A DNA stretch of 31,069 nt, taken from positions 1 through 31,069 of the forward strand of contig CAIQXR010000060.1 of the NCBI GenBank assembly GCA_903875815.1, given 5' to 3'. Shown piece by piece: positions 8,707 to 18,440 of the stretch (position 1 is its first letter; each line of letters opens with the position of its first letter). Under the pieces are notes generated by a model. That model had not been told where the DNA came from and did not search any database. It was given only the letters and a program-made list of their open reading frames with translations. The DNA is from an uncultured Actinomycetes bacterium (lineage in GTDB: Bacteria; Actinomycetota; Actinomycetes; Nanopelagicales; Nanopelagicaceae). Both the position numbers and the translations under genes were made by a program.

Positions 8707-10254
8707 TTACGCCTCCTTTTCTGCTGAAGCAGAAGACTGGGTGGATGAAGAGTTATCGAGTTTCAGACCGAGACTACGTGGGCTAAAGCCAGAGAGTGGA
8801 CGACCTTCCGCGAAGAACGAGGCACGGCCGAGAAGTGAGACGAGCGGATGGGTAAAGAGGAAGACAACCACGAGGTCCACGATTGTTGTAAGTCCGAGCG
8901 TGAAAGCGAATCCTCGAACTGAACCAACTGCGAAGAAGTAGAGCAAGATCGCAGCGATCAGCGATACGAAGTCGGCCACGATGATGGTGTGCTTAGCGCG
9001 CGCCCAACCCGTCTCAACTGCTGTGCGCAATGAGCGCCCTTCTCGCACTTCATCTCGAAGACGTTCGAAGTACACAACGAAGGAGTCAGCAGTAATGCCG
9101 ATCGAAACGATGGCACCTGCGATTCCTGCAAGAGTCAGAGTAAAGCCAATCCACTTACCCAAGAGCAAGAAGCTGAGGTAAGTAATTCCGCCTGCAACAA
9201 CTAATGAACCAACCGAAACGAGTCCGAGGCCACGATAGTAAAGCAGCGAGTAAATCAGTACGAGGATCAGGCCAAGTCCACCGGCGAGCAAGCCAGCGTG
9301 CAATTGATCCGCACCGAGAGTTGGTGAGACTTGCTGAACTTCGCCACGATCAAATGCGAGTGGCAGCGCGCCGTATTTCAAAACATTGGAGAGGTCTGTT
9401 GCGTCAGTCTGTGTGAAATTGCCGGTGATCTGTGCGCTTCCCGTAACGATCGCTTGGATGATTCGTGGAGCGGATACAACAAGACCATCAAGCACGATAG
9501 CAACTTGATTCTGTGGCGCTGGAAGTGAAGTGACACGCGTAGTAAGTGCACCGAACTTCGAAGTTCCTTCACCATTGAAGTTAAGAAGCACGTACCAACC
9601 AGCTGCACCCTGCTGATCAATCGCAGCAGTCGCCTTGCTGACCTGGCTACCCAAAACTTCTGCTGGCGCCAAAATGTATTTTGATGTTCCGGTGCGATCG
9701 CACGCAACGATTGTCTGAGTTGGTGCGTCACCGCCACCACCCTGACGATTCGCTGCCTTTGTGCAATCGAGCGCTGCGAATTGCGCGTTGATTGCTGGCG
9801 ATACGCCTGCTGTTGTCGCAGTTTTGCTATCACTTGCTGCAGCACTTGCTGCTGCTGGAGCGGTGGCAAGAACTTGGCGGAAACGTAGTTCTGCAGTCTG
9901 TCCGACTAAATCAACGATCCGTCGACCGGTCTCACCTGGTACGGAAATGACGATTTGGCGATTGGTGCCACTTCCCTGTGCTGAGACTTCTGATTCAGCA
10001 ACACCGAGTGAGTTCACGCGCTGGCGAATAATTCCCACCGCTTGATCAATCGCAGCTGACGTGATCTTGCCGCCTTGTGAGGCACGTGGCTGGAGCGTGA
10101 CGCTCGTACCACCACGAAGATCAAGACCAAGCTTGATCGAGGTGCCCTGGAAGATCGCCAACAGTGAGAAGGCGATGATGGCTATGGCAAGGATCGCGAT
10201 GGAACGCCCTGGATGTGCCGGGGTCTTCGCTGATTTAGGAGTGATAGCAGACAT
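8707..10254 (-). CDS. secD: Protein translocase subunit SecD
   Basis: Protein of 515 residues. The first membrane helix is followed by IKLGLDLRGGTSVTL, a large external domain, and a C-terminal block of five membrane segments with the conserved FVVYFERLRDEVREG stretch. Partner of SecF in Sec-dependent export. The external domain holds an Ala/Ser/Thr-rich low-complexity stretch (around 9770-9870) likely to be a flexible linker. Only 29 bp separate it from ruvB, so the yajC gene normally found just upstream in actinobacteria is missing here. The Shine-Dalgarno before ATG 10254 is weak (AGGCCTT directly upstream). Confidence 0.95.
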   Translation of the reverse strand: MSAITPKSAKTPAHPGRSIAILAIAIIAFSLLAIFQGTSIKLGLDLRGGTSVTLQPRASQGGKITSAAIDQAVGIIRQRVNSLGVAESEVSAQGSGTNRQIVISVPGETGRRIVDLVGQTAELRFRQVLATAPAAASAAASDSKTATTAGVSPAINAQFAALDCTKAANRQGGGGDAPTQTIVACDRTGTSKYILAPAEVLGSQVSKATAAIDQQGAAGWYVLLNFNGEGTSKFGALTTRVTSLPAPQNQVAIVLDGLVVSAPRIIQAIVTGSAQITGNFTQTDATDLSNVLKYGALPLAFDRGEVQQVSPTLGADQLHAGLLAGGLGLILVLIYSLLYYRGLGLVSVGSLVVAGGITYLSFLLLGKWIGFTLTLAGIAGAIVSIGITADSFVVYFERLRDEVREGRSLRTAVETGWARAKHTIIVADFVSLIAAILLYFFAVGSVRGFAFTLGLTTIVDLVVVFLFTHPLVSLLGRASFFAEGRPLSGFSPRSLGLKLDNSSSTQSSASAEKEA

Positions 10255-10283
10255 AAGGCCTGAGTCTAGGCAACAGACGGCCG

Positions 10284-11309
10284 TTAGTCGAAAAGGGCGG
10301 GATCTGCGTGTGGCGCAGGAGGTATTTCACCGATATGAGCGAAGCCAGCCGCAGTCGCTACCCGACCACGTGGCGTACGACTCAGGAAGCCCATTCGCAC
10401 CAAGAATGGCTCGGCAAGACTCTCGATCGTCTCCGCCTCTTCACCAATAGATAGCGCCAAAGTACTAATTCCCACCGGACCGCCGTTGAATTTACGGACT
10501 ATCGCCTCAAGGACTGATGTATCCAACCGGTCCAAACCGACTGGGTCGACCTCATAAATGGCCAATGCTGCCCGGGCTTGTTCAATCGTGATCACTCCCC
10601 CGTTATGAACTTCCGCGTAGTCGCGCACTCGGCGGAGCAATCGATTGGCCACGCGCGGGGTTCCTCGAGAACGAGAACCGATCTCCTCGATGGCAGGAGT
10701 GTCGATTGAGACTTTCATTAAATCTGCGCTGCGCTTCACGATATGGGAGAGATCCGAATCTTCATAGAAATCTAATTGCGCAGTAAAACCAAATCGATCC
10801 CGGAGTGGTGAGGGAAGAAGACCTGCCCGAGTAGTGGCGCCCACCAATGTGAAGTGCGGAAGTTCTAATGGAATCGCAGTTGCACCTGCACCTTTACCGA
10901 CGATGACATCGACGCGGAAATCTTCCATTGCCATATAGAGAAGCTCTTCCGCCGGCCTGGACATTCGGTGAATCTCATCCAAGAAGAGAATCTCACCTTC
11001 ACTCAGTGAGGAGAGGATGGAAGCGAGATCTCCGGCATGTTGAATCGCGGGGCCACTAGTGATCCGAATAGGCGCGTTCATTTCCGAGGCGATAATCATC
11101 GCCAGAGTTGTCTTGCCCAATCCAGGCGGACCAGAGAGCAGAACGTGATCCGCGGGCTTCTTACGACTACGCGCAGCAGCAAGCAGGAGATCTAGTTGAT
11201 TCGCTACTCGCTCTTGTCCGGCGAATTCTTTAAGTGTTTTAGGGCGAAGCGCTAACTCTTGAAGAACTTCATCATCAAAGGCGCTTGAGCTGGATATGGA
11301 TTCGCTCAT
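10284..11309 (-). CDS. ruvB: Holliday junction branch-migration ATPase RuvB
   Basis: AAA+ motor of 341 residues. Walker A is [10 protein letters not shown], Walker B is [10 protein letters not shown], sensor 1 lies in [18 protein letters not shown], and the C-terminal winged-helix part has [18 protein letters not shown]. It drives branch migration at four-way junctions as a hexamer loaded by RuvA. Its ATG overlaps the ruvA stop by 4 bp (ATGA). Length and motifs are normal. Confidence 0.97.
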   Translation of the reverse strand: MSESISSSSAFDDEVLQELALRPKTLKEFAGQERVANQLDLLLAAARSRKKPADHVLLSGPPGLGKTTLAMIIASEMNAPIRITSGPAIQHAGDLASILSSLSEGEILFLDEIHRMSRPAEELLYMAMEDFRVDVIVGKGAGATAIPLELPHFTLVGATTRAGLLPSPLRDRFGFTAQLDFYEDSDLSHIVKRSADLMKVSIDTPAIEEIGSRSRGTPRVANRLLRRVRDYAEVHNGGVITIEQARAALAIYEVDPVGLDRLDTSVLEAIVRKFNGGPVGISTLALSIGEEAETIESLAEPFLVRMGFLSRTPRGRVATAAGFAHIGEIPPAPHADPALFD

Positions 11310-11902
11310 TTGCGACCCTTGGAAGCCAAAGCCATACGTAATAAGTCACTCATACTTGTCGAGGTGACAGCAGTCCCAAGCTCCTCTGAGACCACATCAA
11401 TACTCTGATCAGCATCGCGGGCCGTAAAGCCGAGGCTCAGCAGCGCTTCATGTAATTGATTGCGCCACGATGGCGAGATCGTCTCGCGCGAGGCCGGCGC
11501 AGACGCGGCAAGTTTCTCGTGTAATTCCAGCAAGATTCGACTCGCGCTCTTCTTGCCCAGTCCAGGGATCTTCTCCAGGGCTGCTGCATTTTCATGCGCG
11601 ATGGCATCGATCAAAGCGGTTTCGTTATACATCGAGAGAGCAGATAGTGCGACCTTGGGACCGATGCCGGTAACCGTTTGGAGCAACTCGAAAAGTTCGC
11701 GGGCCGAAACTGTGGCAAAGCCGTAAAGCGTGAGTGCATCTTCGCGAACCACAAGAGTCGTGTGCAGCAAAGCCCGATCTCCGATTCGAAGCTCGGCAGC
11801 AACTGAAGATGGAATCTGAACAAGCATTCCCACTCCACCGACTTCAATAACTGCCGATGAGAAAGTCAATGCACGCACTTCACCGTGGAGAGATGCGATC
11901 AT
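11306..11902 (-). CDS. ruvA: Holliday junction DNA helicase subunit RuvA
   Basis: Protein of 198 residues beginning MIASLHGEV, with an N-terminal OB domain, the helix-hairpin-helix region around [17 protein letters not shown] and [18 protein letters not shown], and a small C-terminal domain that contacts RuvB ([12 protein letters not shown] region). It binds the four-way junction as a tetramer. The start overlaps the ruvC stop by 4 bp, and its stop overlaps ruvB, giving a coupled ruvC-ruvA-ruvB operon. Confidence 0.96.
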   Translation of the reverse strand: MIASLHGEVRALTFSSAVIEVGGVGMLVQIPSSVAAELRIGDRALLHTTLVVREDALTLYGFATVSARELFELLQTVTGIGPKVALSALSMYNETALIDAIAHENAAALEKIPGLGKKSASRILLELHEKLAASAPASRETISPSWRNQLHEALLSLGFTARDADQSIDVVSEELGTAVTSTSMSDLLRMALASKGRK

Positions 11903-12450
11903 GAGGCAACTCGCTTCTGACTCTTGAGGCCCTTGGCTTTCAAGGCCGTGATCGCTTCAGCAATTCGCGCGTTGCCCGATCCGCGCCAATGGTGGCAAAT
12001 CGCAAGGGCCAACGCATCGGTTGCATCCACCGGTTTAGGAGCCTCTGAAAGTTTGAGAAGTTTCACCACCATATTGGCTACTTGCTTCTTATCTGCGCGA
12101 CCGGATCCCGTTACGGATGCTTTCACTTCGCTGGGTGTATGCATCGCAATCGGAATTCCTGACCGGGCTGCAATAAGCAAGGCGACTCCAGCCGCTTGGC
12201 CAGTGGCCATGGCCGTGCGAACGTTATGTTGAGAGAAAACTCTCTCGACTGCAATGACATCTGGCTTGAATTCTTGAATCCATGAAGTCAATTCGGACTC
12301 CAATTGAAGAAGGCGCGCTTCCAGTGGTGCATCGGTGGGGGTAAGAATGACACCCACGCCGACCATCGAAAGATCTTGCGATGATCTACCGCTCTCGACA
12401 ATGCCCAAACCACATCGGGTTAAACCGGGGTCGACGCCAAGAACACGCAT
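11899..12450 (-). CDS. ruvC: Holliday junction resolvase RuvC
   Basis: Endonuclease of 183 residues with the RNase H-like fold. Catalytic acids are visible as Asp7 ([10 protein letters not shown]), Glu69 ([14 protein letters not shown]) and the late DATDALALA pair. It cuts junctions after RuvAB migration. It follows yebC by 33 bp, the common yebC-ruvCAB order. The C-terminus is basic (LKSQKRVAS). No strong Shine-Dalgarno is seen before ATG 12450. Confidence 0.96.
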   Translation of the reverse strand: MRVLGVDPGLTRCGLGIVESGRSSQDLSMVGVGVILTPTDAPLEARLLQLESELTSWIQEFKPDVIAVERVFSQHNVRTAMATGQAAGVALLIAARSGIPIAMHTPSEVKASVTGSGRADKKQVANMVVKLLKLSEAPKPVDATDALALAICHHWRGSGNARIAEAITALKAKGLKSQKRVAS

Positions 12451-12483
12451 TGCATCAGCGTAACTTGTTTCGAACAGATGTTC

Positions 12484-13233
12484 TTACAGGCTCGCCATTA
12501 CTTCATCGGATACGTCAAAGTTGCCGAAGACATTCTGAACGTCATCCAATTCTTCGATCGCTTCGATCAAATGGAAGACCTTTGCGGCGCCTTCAGCATC
12601 GAGAGGTACGGACACTGATGGCAGGAATGAGGTGTCTGCCGACTCGTAATCAATTCCTGCGGCCTGGAGAGCTTCACGGACTTTCACGAGATCACTTGCC
12701 TCGGAGACGACTTCAAAGGATTCTCCGAGGTCATTAACTTCCTCGGCGCCTGCATCGAGAACGCTCTCGAGAATTCCATCTTCTGTTACGCCATCGACTT
12801 TATTGACGATGATGACGCCTTTGCGATTAAACATATAGGAGACCGAGCCAGGATCGGCCATAGTTCCACCATTTCGGGTAACAGCAACGCGTACTTCTGA
12901 AGCAGCGCGGTTGCGATTATCAGAGAGACATTCAATGAGAAGAGCCACGCCATTTGGGCCATAACCTTCATACATAATTGTTTGGTAATCAGCGCCACCT
13001 GTTTCGAGTCCAGCTCCTCGCTTAACAGCGCGCTCGATGTTATCTAGCGGGACAGAGCTTTTCTTTGCTTTCGCTATTGCATCAAAGAGCGTTGGATTAC
13101 CGGAGATATCCGCTCCGCCAGCGCGAGCAGCAACTTCGATACCTTTGATCAACTTTGCAAAACTCTTAGCGCGACGCGAATCGATGATCGCCTTTTTGTG
13201 CTTGGTAGTTGCCCACTTGGAATGGCCTGACAC
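12484..13233 (-). CDS. yebC: YebC/TACO1-family protein
   Basis: Protein of 249 residues with the signature start [22 protein letters not shown] and the typical [19 protein letters not shown] core. Members have been described both as transcriptional regulators and, more recently, as ribosome-associated factors helping translation of difficult sequences; the sequence does not decide which applies here. The start is GTG 13233, with a G-rich site (GAGGGGGG) upstream. It lies 56 bp downstream of pdxT and precedes ruvC. Confidence 0.95.
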   Translation of the reverse strand: MSGHSKWATTKHKKAIIDSRRAKSFAKLIKGIEVAARAGGADISGNPTLFDAIAKAKKSSVPLDNIERAVKRGAGLETGGADYQTIMYEGYGPNGVALLIECLSDNRNRAASEVRVAVTRNGGTMADPGSVSYMFNRKGVIIVNKVDGVTEDGILESVLDAGAEEVNDLGESFEVVSEASDLVKVREALQAAGIDYESADTSFLPSVSVPLDAEGAAKVFHLIEAIEELDDVQNVFGNFDVSDEVMASL

Positions 13234-13289
13234 GGTCCAACCCCCCTCGTTAAACGTGAATCCCGAAGACTCAAATCTTTAGGGAAGAA

Positions 13290-13910
13290 CTATATCTCGA
13301 CTCCGACAACACTCTCTAAAAAGTAGCGATGGATGCGCAAATCCCCAGTTAATTCCGGATGGAATGAAGTGGCAAGCGCTTTGCCCTGCTGAACAGCCAC
13401 ATGATGTTCAGCTCCCCCTAATGTCACGCTGGCGAGGACCTTGACTTCCGAACCAGCCGATTCGACCCAGGGTGCTCGAATAAAGACGGCCCGCATTGGC
13501 TCACCTTCGATCCCCGCGATTGTTAAATCACTTTCAAAAGAATCCACTTGGCGACCAAAAGCGTTGCGCTTCACATCAATGTTGATTGCCCCGAGACACT
13601 CTTGCCCTGAAGCTGGATCGGTGATAGTTGTGGCAAGCATGATCATTCCGGCGCACGAGCCATAGACCGGTAGACCAGCTTCAATCAGAGATTTCAGTAG
13701 ATCGAAGAGATCAAATATTCGCAGCAATTTACTGATAGTCGTTGATTCTCCGCCCGGAATAACGAGAGCGTCGACGCTACGAAGTTGGTCGGCTGTCTTT
13801 ACTTCTATTGTCTTAGCGCCCAGAAGTTCGAGCGCATGACGATGTTCGCGAAAATCTCCTTGGAGTGCCAGAACTCCAACAGTGATATCGGAGAGCTTCT
13901 TACCAGCCAC
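13290..13910 (-). CDS. pdxT: Glutaminase subunit of PLP synthase
   Basis: Class I glutamine amidotransferase of 206 residues from GTG 13910. Catalytic triad: Cys86 (VYGSCAGM), His184 and Glu186 (SFHPELTG), plus GGESTTI near residue 54. It releases ammonia from glutamine and passes it to PdxS for pyridoxal 5'-phosphate synthesis. The open frame reaches 13970, but that stretch lies inside pdxS. GTG 13910 is the only start codon close to the conserved [10 protein letters not shown] and gives an 11-bp overlap with the pdxS end. The Shine-Dalgarno is weak, suggesting translational coupling. Confidence 0.94.
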   Translation of the reverse strand: MAGKKLSDITVGVLALQGDFREHRHALELLGAKTIEVKTADQLRSVDALVIPGGESTTISKLLRIFDLFDLLKSLIEAGLPVYGSCAGMIMLATTITDPASGQECLGAINIDVKRNAFGRQVDSFESDLTIAGIEGEPMRAVFIRAPWVESAGSEVKVLASVTLGGAEHHVAVQQGKALATSFHPELTGDLRIHRYFLESVVGVEI

Positions 13911-14802
13911 GTTCAGCAAGGCGGTGAGGAACAGGGATATCGGCGACGTTAATACCCACCATTGCTTCACCTAAACCGCGAGAAGCATCTGCAACGATTT
14001 TGGCATCGGTGTAATGGGTGGTCGCCTTGACGACTGCAGCAGCACGCTTAGCTGGGTCACCGGACTTAAAGATTCCCGAGCCAACGAAGACGCCATCTGC
14101 GCCTAACTGCATCATCATGGCCGCATCAGCAGGAGTTGCGATTCCGCCGGCGGTGAAGAGAACCACGGGAAGCTTGCCGGTCGCTGCAACTTCTTTAACG
14201 AGATCATAAGGAGCTTGCAAGTTCTTTGCTGCAACGTAAAGCTCATCTTCACGCATTGCGGAGAGGGCACGAATTTCGGCACCAATTTTGCGCATGTGGG
14301 TGGTCGCATTGGAGACATCACCGGTGCCAGCCTCGCCCTTGGAGCGAATCATTGCTGCACCTTCGTTAATACGGCGAAGTGCCTCACCAAGATTGGTAGC
14401 TCCACAAACAAACGGAATAGTGAATTTCCACTTATCGATGTGGTGCTCGTAGTCGGCCGGGGTGAGAACTTCTGATTCATCGATGTAGTCAACATCGAGA
14501 GATTCCAAGACCTGCGCTTCAACGAAATGCCCGATACGAACTTTTGCCATCACTGGAATCGAGACTGCGGCCTGAATCTTTTCAATCATATCTGGATCGG
14601 ACATGCGCGAGACTCCACCTTGGGCACGAATATCTGCCGGTACGCGCTCGAGCGCCATGACTGCAACCGCGCCAGAGTCTTCTGCAATCTTTGCTTGTTC
14701 AACATTGACTACGTCCATGATGACGCCGCCTTTAAGCATCTCCGCCATGCCACGCTTTACGCGAGCGGTACCAGTTGCTCCAGTTGTTGAGTTAGCAGAC
14801 AT
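13900..14802 (-). CDS. pdxS: PLP synthase subunit PdxS
   Basis: TIM-barrel synthase of 300 residues. It joins ribose 5-phosphate, glyceraldehyde 3-phosphate and ammonia into pyridoxal 5'-phosphate. Asp30 (VIMDVVN), Lys87 (MAKVRIGHF) and Lys155 (SKGEAGTG) correspond to the catalytic and phosphate-site residues of the family. The ATG has a GAGGAG site about 7 nt upstream. With pdxT it forms a complete ribose 5-phosphate-dependent vitamin B6 route, so the cell need not rely on imported B6 (inference). Confidence 0.97.
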   Translation of the reverse strand: MSANSTTGATGTARVKRGMAEMLKGGVIMDVVNVEQAKIAEDSGAVAVMALERVPADIRAQGGVSRMSDPDMIEKIQAAVSIPVMAKVRIGHFVEAQVLESLDVDYIDESEVLTPADYEHHIDKWKFTIPFVCGATNLGEALRRINEGAAMIRSKGEAGTGDVSNATTHMRKIGAEIRALSAMREDELYVAAKNLQAPYDLVKEVAATGKLPVVLFTAGGIATPADAAMMMQLGADGVFVGSGIFKSGDPAKRAAAVVKATTHYTDAKIVADASRGLGEAMVGINVADIPVPHRLAERGW

Positions 14803-14851
14803 TAAATATCTCCTCGTAGCGGTCGGTCGATCAAGTGGTCAGAGAAGAATC

Positions 14852-15883
14852 CTACTTTGAAGCGGCGGGATAGGTGAACTCAGGCTCATGGTCGGTAAGC
14901 GCGATCCAGACTTGGCCTGGAGTGAAATGCGCTACTGAGCCATCCGAGTAGCTCCAAGTGGTGCTTGATTGTGGGTCGCTGCGACTCCATGTAGCTGGCA
15001 AGGCCAAGCCATCTCGAAGGATGTAACCGGTGCCAGTTCCGACGGTATTGCTGAAGGGAGTAATGCCTCCCACTTTGTCGTGATAGATGGAGTCGGTGAT
15101 GCTGACTTTTTGAATGACGAAAATCGGCGATCCCAATTGCGACCCAGATGCATCAATATCTGGTCGGCCTTCATAAGAAATTTGCCAACGATCAGCTTGG
15201 GCATCCCACGCGACTGAGTAATGCGAAGCAGGCCAGCGCATCGAGGCGGTGGCAATCGCCTTGGCACCAACTGTAGAAGGATTGTTCGGAAGTTTTCCAA
15301 AGGTCCAACCCATGCTGTGGGCAATATCGATCGTTCGCTTCTCCGTATCGACCGTCTTTCTTAGGAGCGCAAGTGGATCAAGGATCATATTGGTGGGTTC
15401 TTGGCGAGTGAGATCTCGACTGTAGATTGCCGCCGGTTCCCGCTCGGCCGAAATATTCTCTAAGTTTGCCGCTGCGATCACCGGTTCCATTTTCGATTGG
15501 ACGCCGCTAAAGGCAAATCCCACGTGGCCGTACCCAGCCAAGATATCGATATCACTGATGCGCGCAGAACGCACTGGGCCAATCTGCGCCGGCAGCACAC
15601 TTCGCCCGCCACCGAACACAGCGGCTAAGCGAGTTAATCCGCCTTCAACTTGTTCAATATAGATCACATCGGCACTAGCAATTCCGATCTGAGGATGTGC
15701 TGGTGGAGTGTCATCCACTTTCACAACGAGCAACTCCCCTGCTTTTCCGGGAAGACCTGTTAAGGGATTAGTGCTTGTCGCAGACCCAATATGCAACAAT
15801 TTGCTCGGTGAGGCGCACGAAGTAAGTAATGTCGCCATCACCATAGAGATGAGTACGGTGCTAATTCCCCATCGATTTTTCAA
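14852..15883 (-). CDS. DUF3048 lipoprotein
   Basis: Protein of 343 residues with a signal peptide and lipobox (ATLLTSC, Cys at residue 23), so it is a membrane-anchored exported lipoprotein. The mature part has the DUF3048 features NPLTGLP, VKVDDTPPAHPQIGIASADV, YIEQVEGGLTRL and GPVRSARISDID, then a C-terminal beta-rich domain with FTPGQVWIAL. The family (YerB-like) has no settled biochemical role. The start is TTG 15883: it has a GAGG site about 7 nt upstream and overlaps the preceding stop as TTGA. An internal ATG would remove most of the signal peptide's basic start. Confidence 0.88.
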   Translation of the reverse strand: MKNRWGISTVLISMVMATLLTSCASPSKLLHIGSATSTNPLTGLPGKAGELLVVKVDDTPPAHPQIGIASADVIYIEQVEGGLTRLAAVFGGGRSVLPAQIGPVRSARISDIDILAGYGHVGFAFSGVQSKMEPVIAAANLENISAEREPAAIYSRDLTRQEPTNMILDPLALLRKTVDTEKRTIDIAHSMGWTFGKLPNNPSTVGAKAIATASMRWPASHYSVAWDAQADRWQISYEGRPDIDASGSQLGSPIFVIQKVSITDSIYHDKVGGITPFSNTVGTGTGYILRDGLALPATWSRSDPQSSTTWSYSDGSVAHFTPGQVWIALTDHEPEFTYPAASK

Positions 15884-16386
15884 ATTTGATCCTCGAAGGC
15901 ATAAGTCACCGGTAGTGGTGCATGGCCGGCCAATCGGAAGATTCTGCAGATCAATTTAGCTCGAAGGTTGCGGGCAGCACTTACCGCTTCAAGGTGAATC
16001 ACTACCCCTACTTTAATTTTTTCCGAAATGACCTGCAGTTCACGAAGCGCATCTGATGTAGCAGGTGATATCTCTGCATTATCGAGTTCGGGTCTGATAA
16101 GTGCCAAGGATTCTGTGAGCGAACTCTCCGCCTCACTTCGCTCAACAATGCTCGCCTCGCGAGCTTGAAAAGCTGCGGCAGTGAGAACAATCGCACTGGC
16201 TGGATCCAACTGTGGCAAATGCGAGATTTCAACGGCAATGGCTGCTCGCCTCTGCAGCAGCGCATCCAAATGTTCCCACGAGGTTTCAACCCGATGATGG
16301 AGGCGATCTAGTCGGCCCGCAATGAAACTCAAATACCAGGCGATGATCAGCACCACGAGCAGTGCGATGAATATGTTCTTAACCAT
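15880..16386 (-). CDS. Small membrane-anchored protein, LemA-like helical type
   Basis: Protein of 168 residues with one N-terminal membrane helix (residues 4-22) followed by GRLDRLHHRVETSWEHLDALLQRRA and a helical domain, ending in FRLAGHAPLPVTYAFED. The pattern resembles LemA-like proteins and the conserved membrane protein found downstream of pimA in mycobacteria and relatives. The helical domain would face one side of the membrane; topology is not certain. It overlaps the pimA end by 8 bp and the DUF3048 start by 4 bp, so it is coupled to an envelope-related gene group. Function unknown. Confidence 0.72.
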   Translation of the reverse strand: MVKNIFIALLVVLIIAWYLSFIAGRLDRLHHRVETSWEHLDALLQRRAAIAVEISHLPQLDPASAIVLTAAAFQAREASIVERSEAESSLTESLALIRPELDNAEISPATSDALRELQVISEKIKVGVVIHLEAVSAARNLRAKLICRIFRLAGHAPLPVTYAFEDQI

Positions 16387-17563
16387 TGTTGCGAAGTCTA
16401 TTCCAGCCGCGGTTTTCTGCCGCTAGCACCACCTTTGAATTTCCTGCGATAGCCATTTCGTAGACATCCATGATTTGAGCGGAGACTGTCTGCCAATCGA
16501 AATCTTTTGCTCGCTCCAGGCCGTTTTGAGAAAGTTGAGTTCTTTGGTCCGCATCAGCAAAGAGCTCGATGAGGCGAGTTGATAGATCCGCGGCGCTCTC
16601 CGAAGTGAAAAGCGCGCCAGATTTACCGCCTTGAAGCAATTGTTCGAAGGCTGGAATATTGCTGGCCAGGATGGGCGTTCCCGCCGCCATCGACTCAGCC
16701 AAAATAATGCCAAATGATTCGCCTCCGGTATTTGGGGCTACATAAAGATCTACGCTCTTAAAAAATTGGCTCTTACTCTCATCATCGAGTTTGCCAAGGA
16801 ATGTAATCTTGGCTGCAACCGAAGCAGGAAGGTGTTTTAGTGCCACTTTCTCATCACCTGGACCAGCAACCAGAAGTCGTAATCTAGGTTCACGAGAAAG
16901 TGCCAAGGCAAACGCCTCCATCAGAAGCGGTAGCCCTTTGCGGGGTTCATCGAATCGACCTAAAAATCCGATCGTGAAAGGCGATTTCCATTCCTCGCGA
17001 CTTGAAGCGAGAGCAAACTTCTGCGAATCAATGCCGTTAGGAATTACCACTGCTTCCGTATCAAAATGGTCTTTGAGGGTTGCGCGGGCCATCTCGGAAA
17101 CAGCGATTTTCGCACTGACCTTTTCTAGCATCGCTTCCAAAATCGGCCCTACCGCATAGATCGCCTTCTGCTTATTTGCCGCTGCGTGAAAAGTTGCGAC
17201 GATCGGACCATCTGCAGCCCAAGCGGTGAGTAGCGAGAGCGAAGGAATCGCTGGCTCGTGAATATGCAATACATCGAATTCACCTTGAGCGATCCATTGC
17301 TTAACTCGAGACGAGGCTAATGGGCCGAAGAGAATGCGAGCTACTGCTCCGTTGTAAGGAATAGGAACTGGCCTGCCGGCGGAGACAACATAGTTTTCAG
17401 AAAGTAGTTCTTCTTGCGAAACTGGCGCGAGGACTGAAACGCTATGCCCTTGGGCGATGAGATTTTCTGCCAAGTCCTTAATATGCACTTGGACTCCACC
17501 AGGTACATCCCAGCCATAGGGCGAGACCATTCCGATTCGCAACTTTCGACCGTAGGAAGGCAT
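16379..17563 (-). CDS. pimA: Phosphatidylinositol alpha-mannosyltransferase PimA
   Basis: GT4-family glycosyltransferase of 394 residues. The N-terminal Rossmann domain has GMVSPYGWDVPGGVQVHI and His125 (ATFHA). The C-terminal GDP-mannose domain has GRFDEPRKG (Arg203, Lys209) and the E-x7-E motif at Glu282/Glu290 (ESFGIILAE). It adds the first mannose of phosphatidylinositol mannosides at the inner membrane face. The frame is open to 17596, but ATG 17563 is preferred: it shares a base with the acyltransferase stop (TAATG) and starts right before the conserved N-terminus. The upstream acyltransferase and CDP-alcohol transferase genes support PimA over another GT4 enzyme. Confidence 0.92.
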   Translation of the reverse strand: MPSYGRKLRIGMVSPYGWDVPGGVQVHIKDLAENLIAQGHSVSVLAPVSQEELLSENYVVSAGRPVPIPYNGAVARILFGPLASSRVKQWIAQGEFDVLHIHEPAIPSLSLLTAWAADGPIVATFHAAANKQKAIYAVGPILEAMLEKVSAKIAVSEMARATLKDHFDTEAVVIPNGIDSQKFALASSREEWKSPFTIGFLGRFDEPRKGLPLLMEAFALALSREPRLRLLVAGPGDEKVALKHLPASVAAKITFLGKLDDESKSQFFKSVDLYVAPNTGGESFGIILAESMAAGTPILASNIPAFEQLLQGGKSGALFTSESAADLSTRLIELFADADQRTQLSQNGLERAKDFDWQTVSAQIMDVYEMAIAGNSKVVLAAENRGWNRLRNNG

Positions 17564-18438
17564 TAGTCGATCCACACTTTCTGCATCATGTGCCAATCCT
17601 CGGTCTTCGCTGTAATCCCAGCGGCAAATCGATCGGCCACTATTTGCGTCATCAGCGCGGCTTTCTCAGAGACAGTTCCATTTTCCGGAACAGCAATCTC
17701 TTCACCAAAGGCAATATAAATACCTGTGGGCGTGTAGGAAACGAAGGCAGTAATTAGCGGCGACCCCGTTTGGATAGCGAGCACTGCTGGACCGGCCGGC
17801 ATTCGACTTGGACCACCACAGAATTGCACCGGTATTCCTGATTCAGAGAGATCGCGATCGGCTACTAGCGCCACCAGTCGACCTTTCCGTAGTCGAGCTG
17901 CCAAAACCCCGATCACGCGCGCATCTAACGCCAAAACCTCCATGCCAATTGCTTGTCGATGGCGAAGAAATTTTTGGAAGAGTTTCTCTGGTTTCAAATG
18001 TTCTGCGACGGTCACGAGTGGCGCCCCCGTGGCGCAGAAGTAGGCGCCAGCGTGATCCCAATTTCCCGCATGCGGCAACGCCACAATGCAACCTCTCCCC
18101 TCGGCCATTGGATTACGCAAATACTCTTCATGCTCCACAACGACAGTCGAGAGCGTTCGATCGATACTCCAAAACGGCGATCGGAATGTATCCACCCAAT
18201 ACCTCAAGTACGAGCGCATTCCCTTTTGGGTGAGATTCGATAATTCTTCGGGCGATAACTCAGGTCGAACTCGTTCATAATTTTTTCGCAACCGCGTCAC
18301 TCCGACGCCGGCTTTTTTCGACAGTCGATCGGCAAATCGATCCGCACTTCGGTAAGTGAACTCCTCTGGCAGCGCTCGAATCAACTTCCACGCAAGGTTA
18401 TAGCCCCAATAGGTCAGGGCATCCGTCACTTTACCCAT
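17563..18438 (-). CDS. Phosphatidylinositol mannoside acyltransferase (PatA-like)
   Basis: LpxL/HtrB-type acyltransferase of 291 residues with the H-x4-D catalytic motif at His123/Asp128 (LPHAGNWDHA) and the phosphate-binding-type stretch LVALVADRDLSESGIPVQFCG. Between pgsA and pimA this is expected to add a fatty acyl chain to the mannose of PIM, at the cytoplasmic membrane face. It starts 2 bp after the pgsA stop and its own stop overlaps the pimA start. Length is close to the mycobacterial enzyme. The lipid A alternative is ruled out by the neighbourhood. Confidence 0.88.
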   Translation of the reverse strand: MGKVTDALTYWGYNLAWKLIRALPEEFTYRSADRFADRLSKKAGVGVTRLRKNYERVRPELSPEELSNLTQKGMRSYLRYWVDTFRSPFWSIDRTLSTVVVEHEEYLRNPMAEGRGCIVALPHAGNWDHAGAYFCATGAPLVTVAEHLKPEKLFQKFLRHRQAIGMEVLALDARVIGVLAARLRKGRLVALVADRDLSESGIPVQFCGGPSRMPAGPAVLAIQTGSPLITAFVSYTPTGIYIAFGEEIAVPENGTVSEKAALMTQIVADRFAAGITAKTEDWHMMQKVWID

Positions 18439-18440
18439 GG

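Noticed and set aside
13911..13970. Longer pdxT start
   Set aside because: It would overlap pdxS by about 70 bp and add residues not seen in the family.
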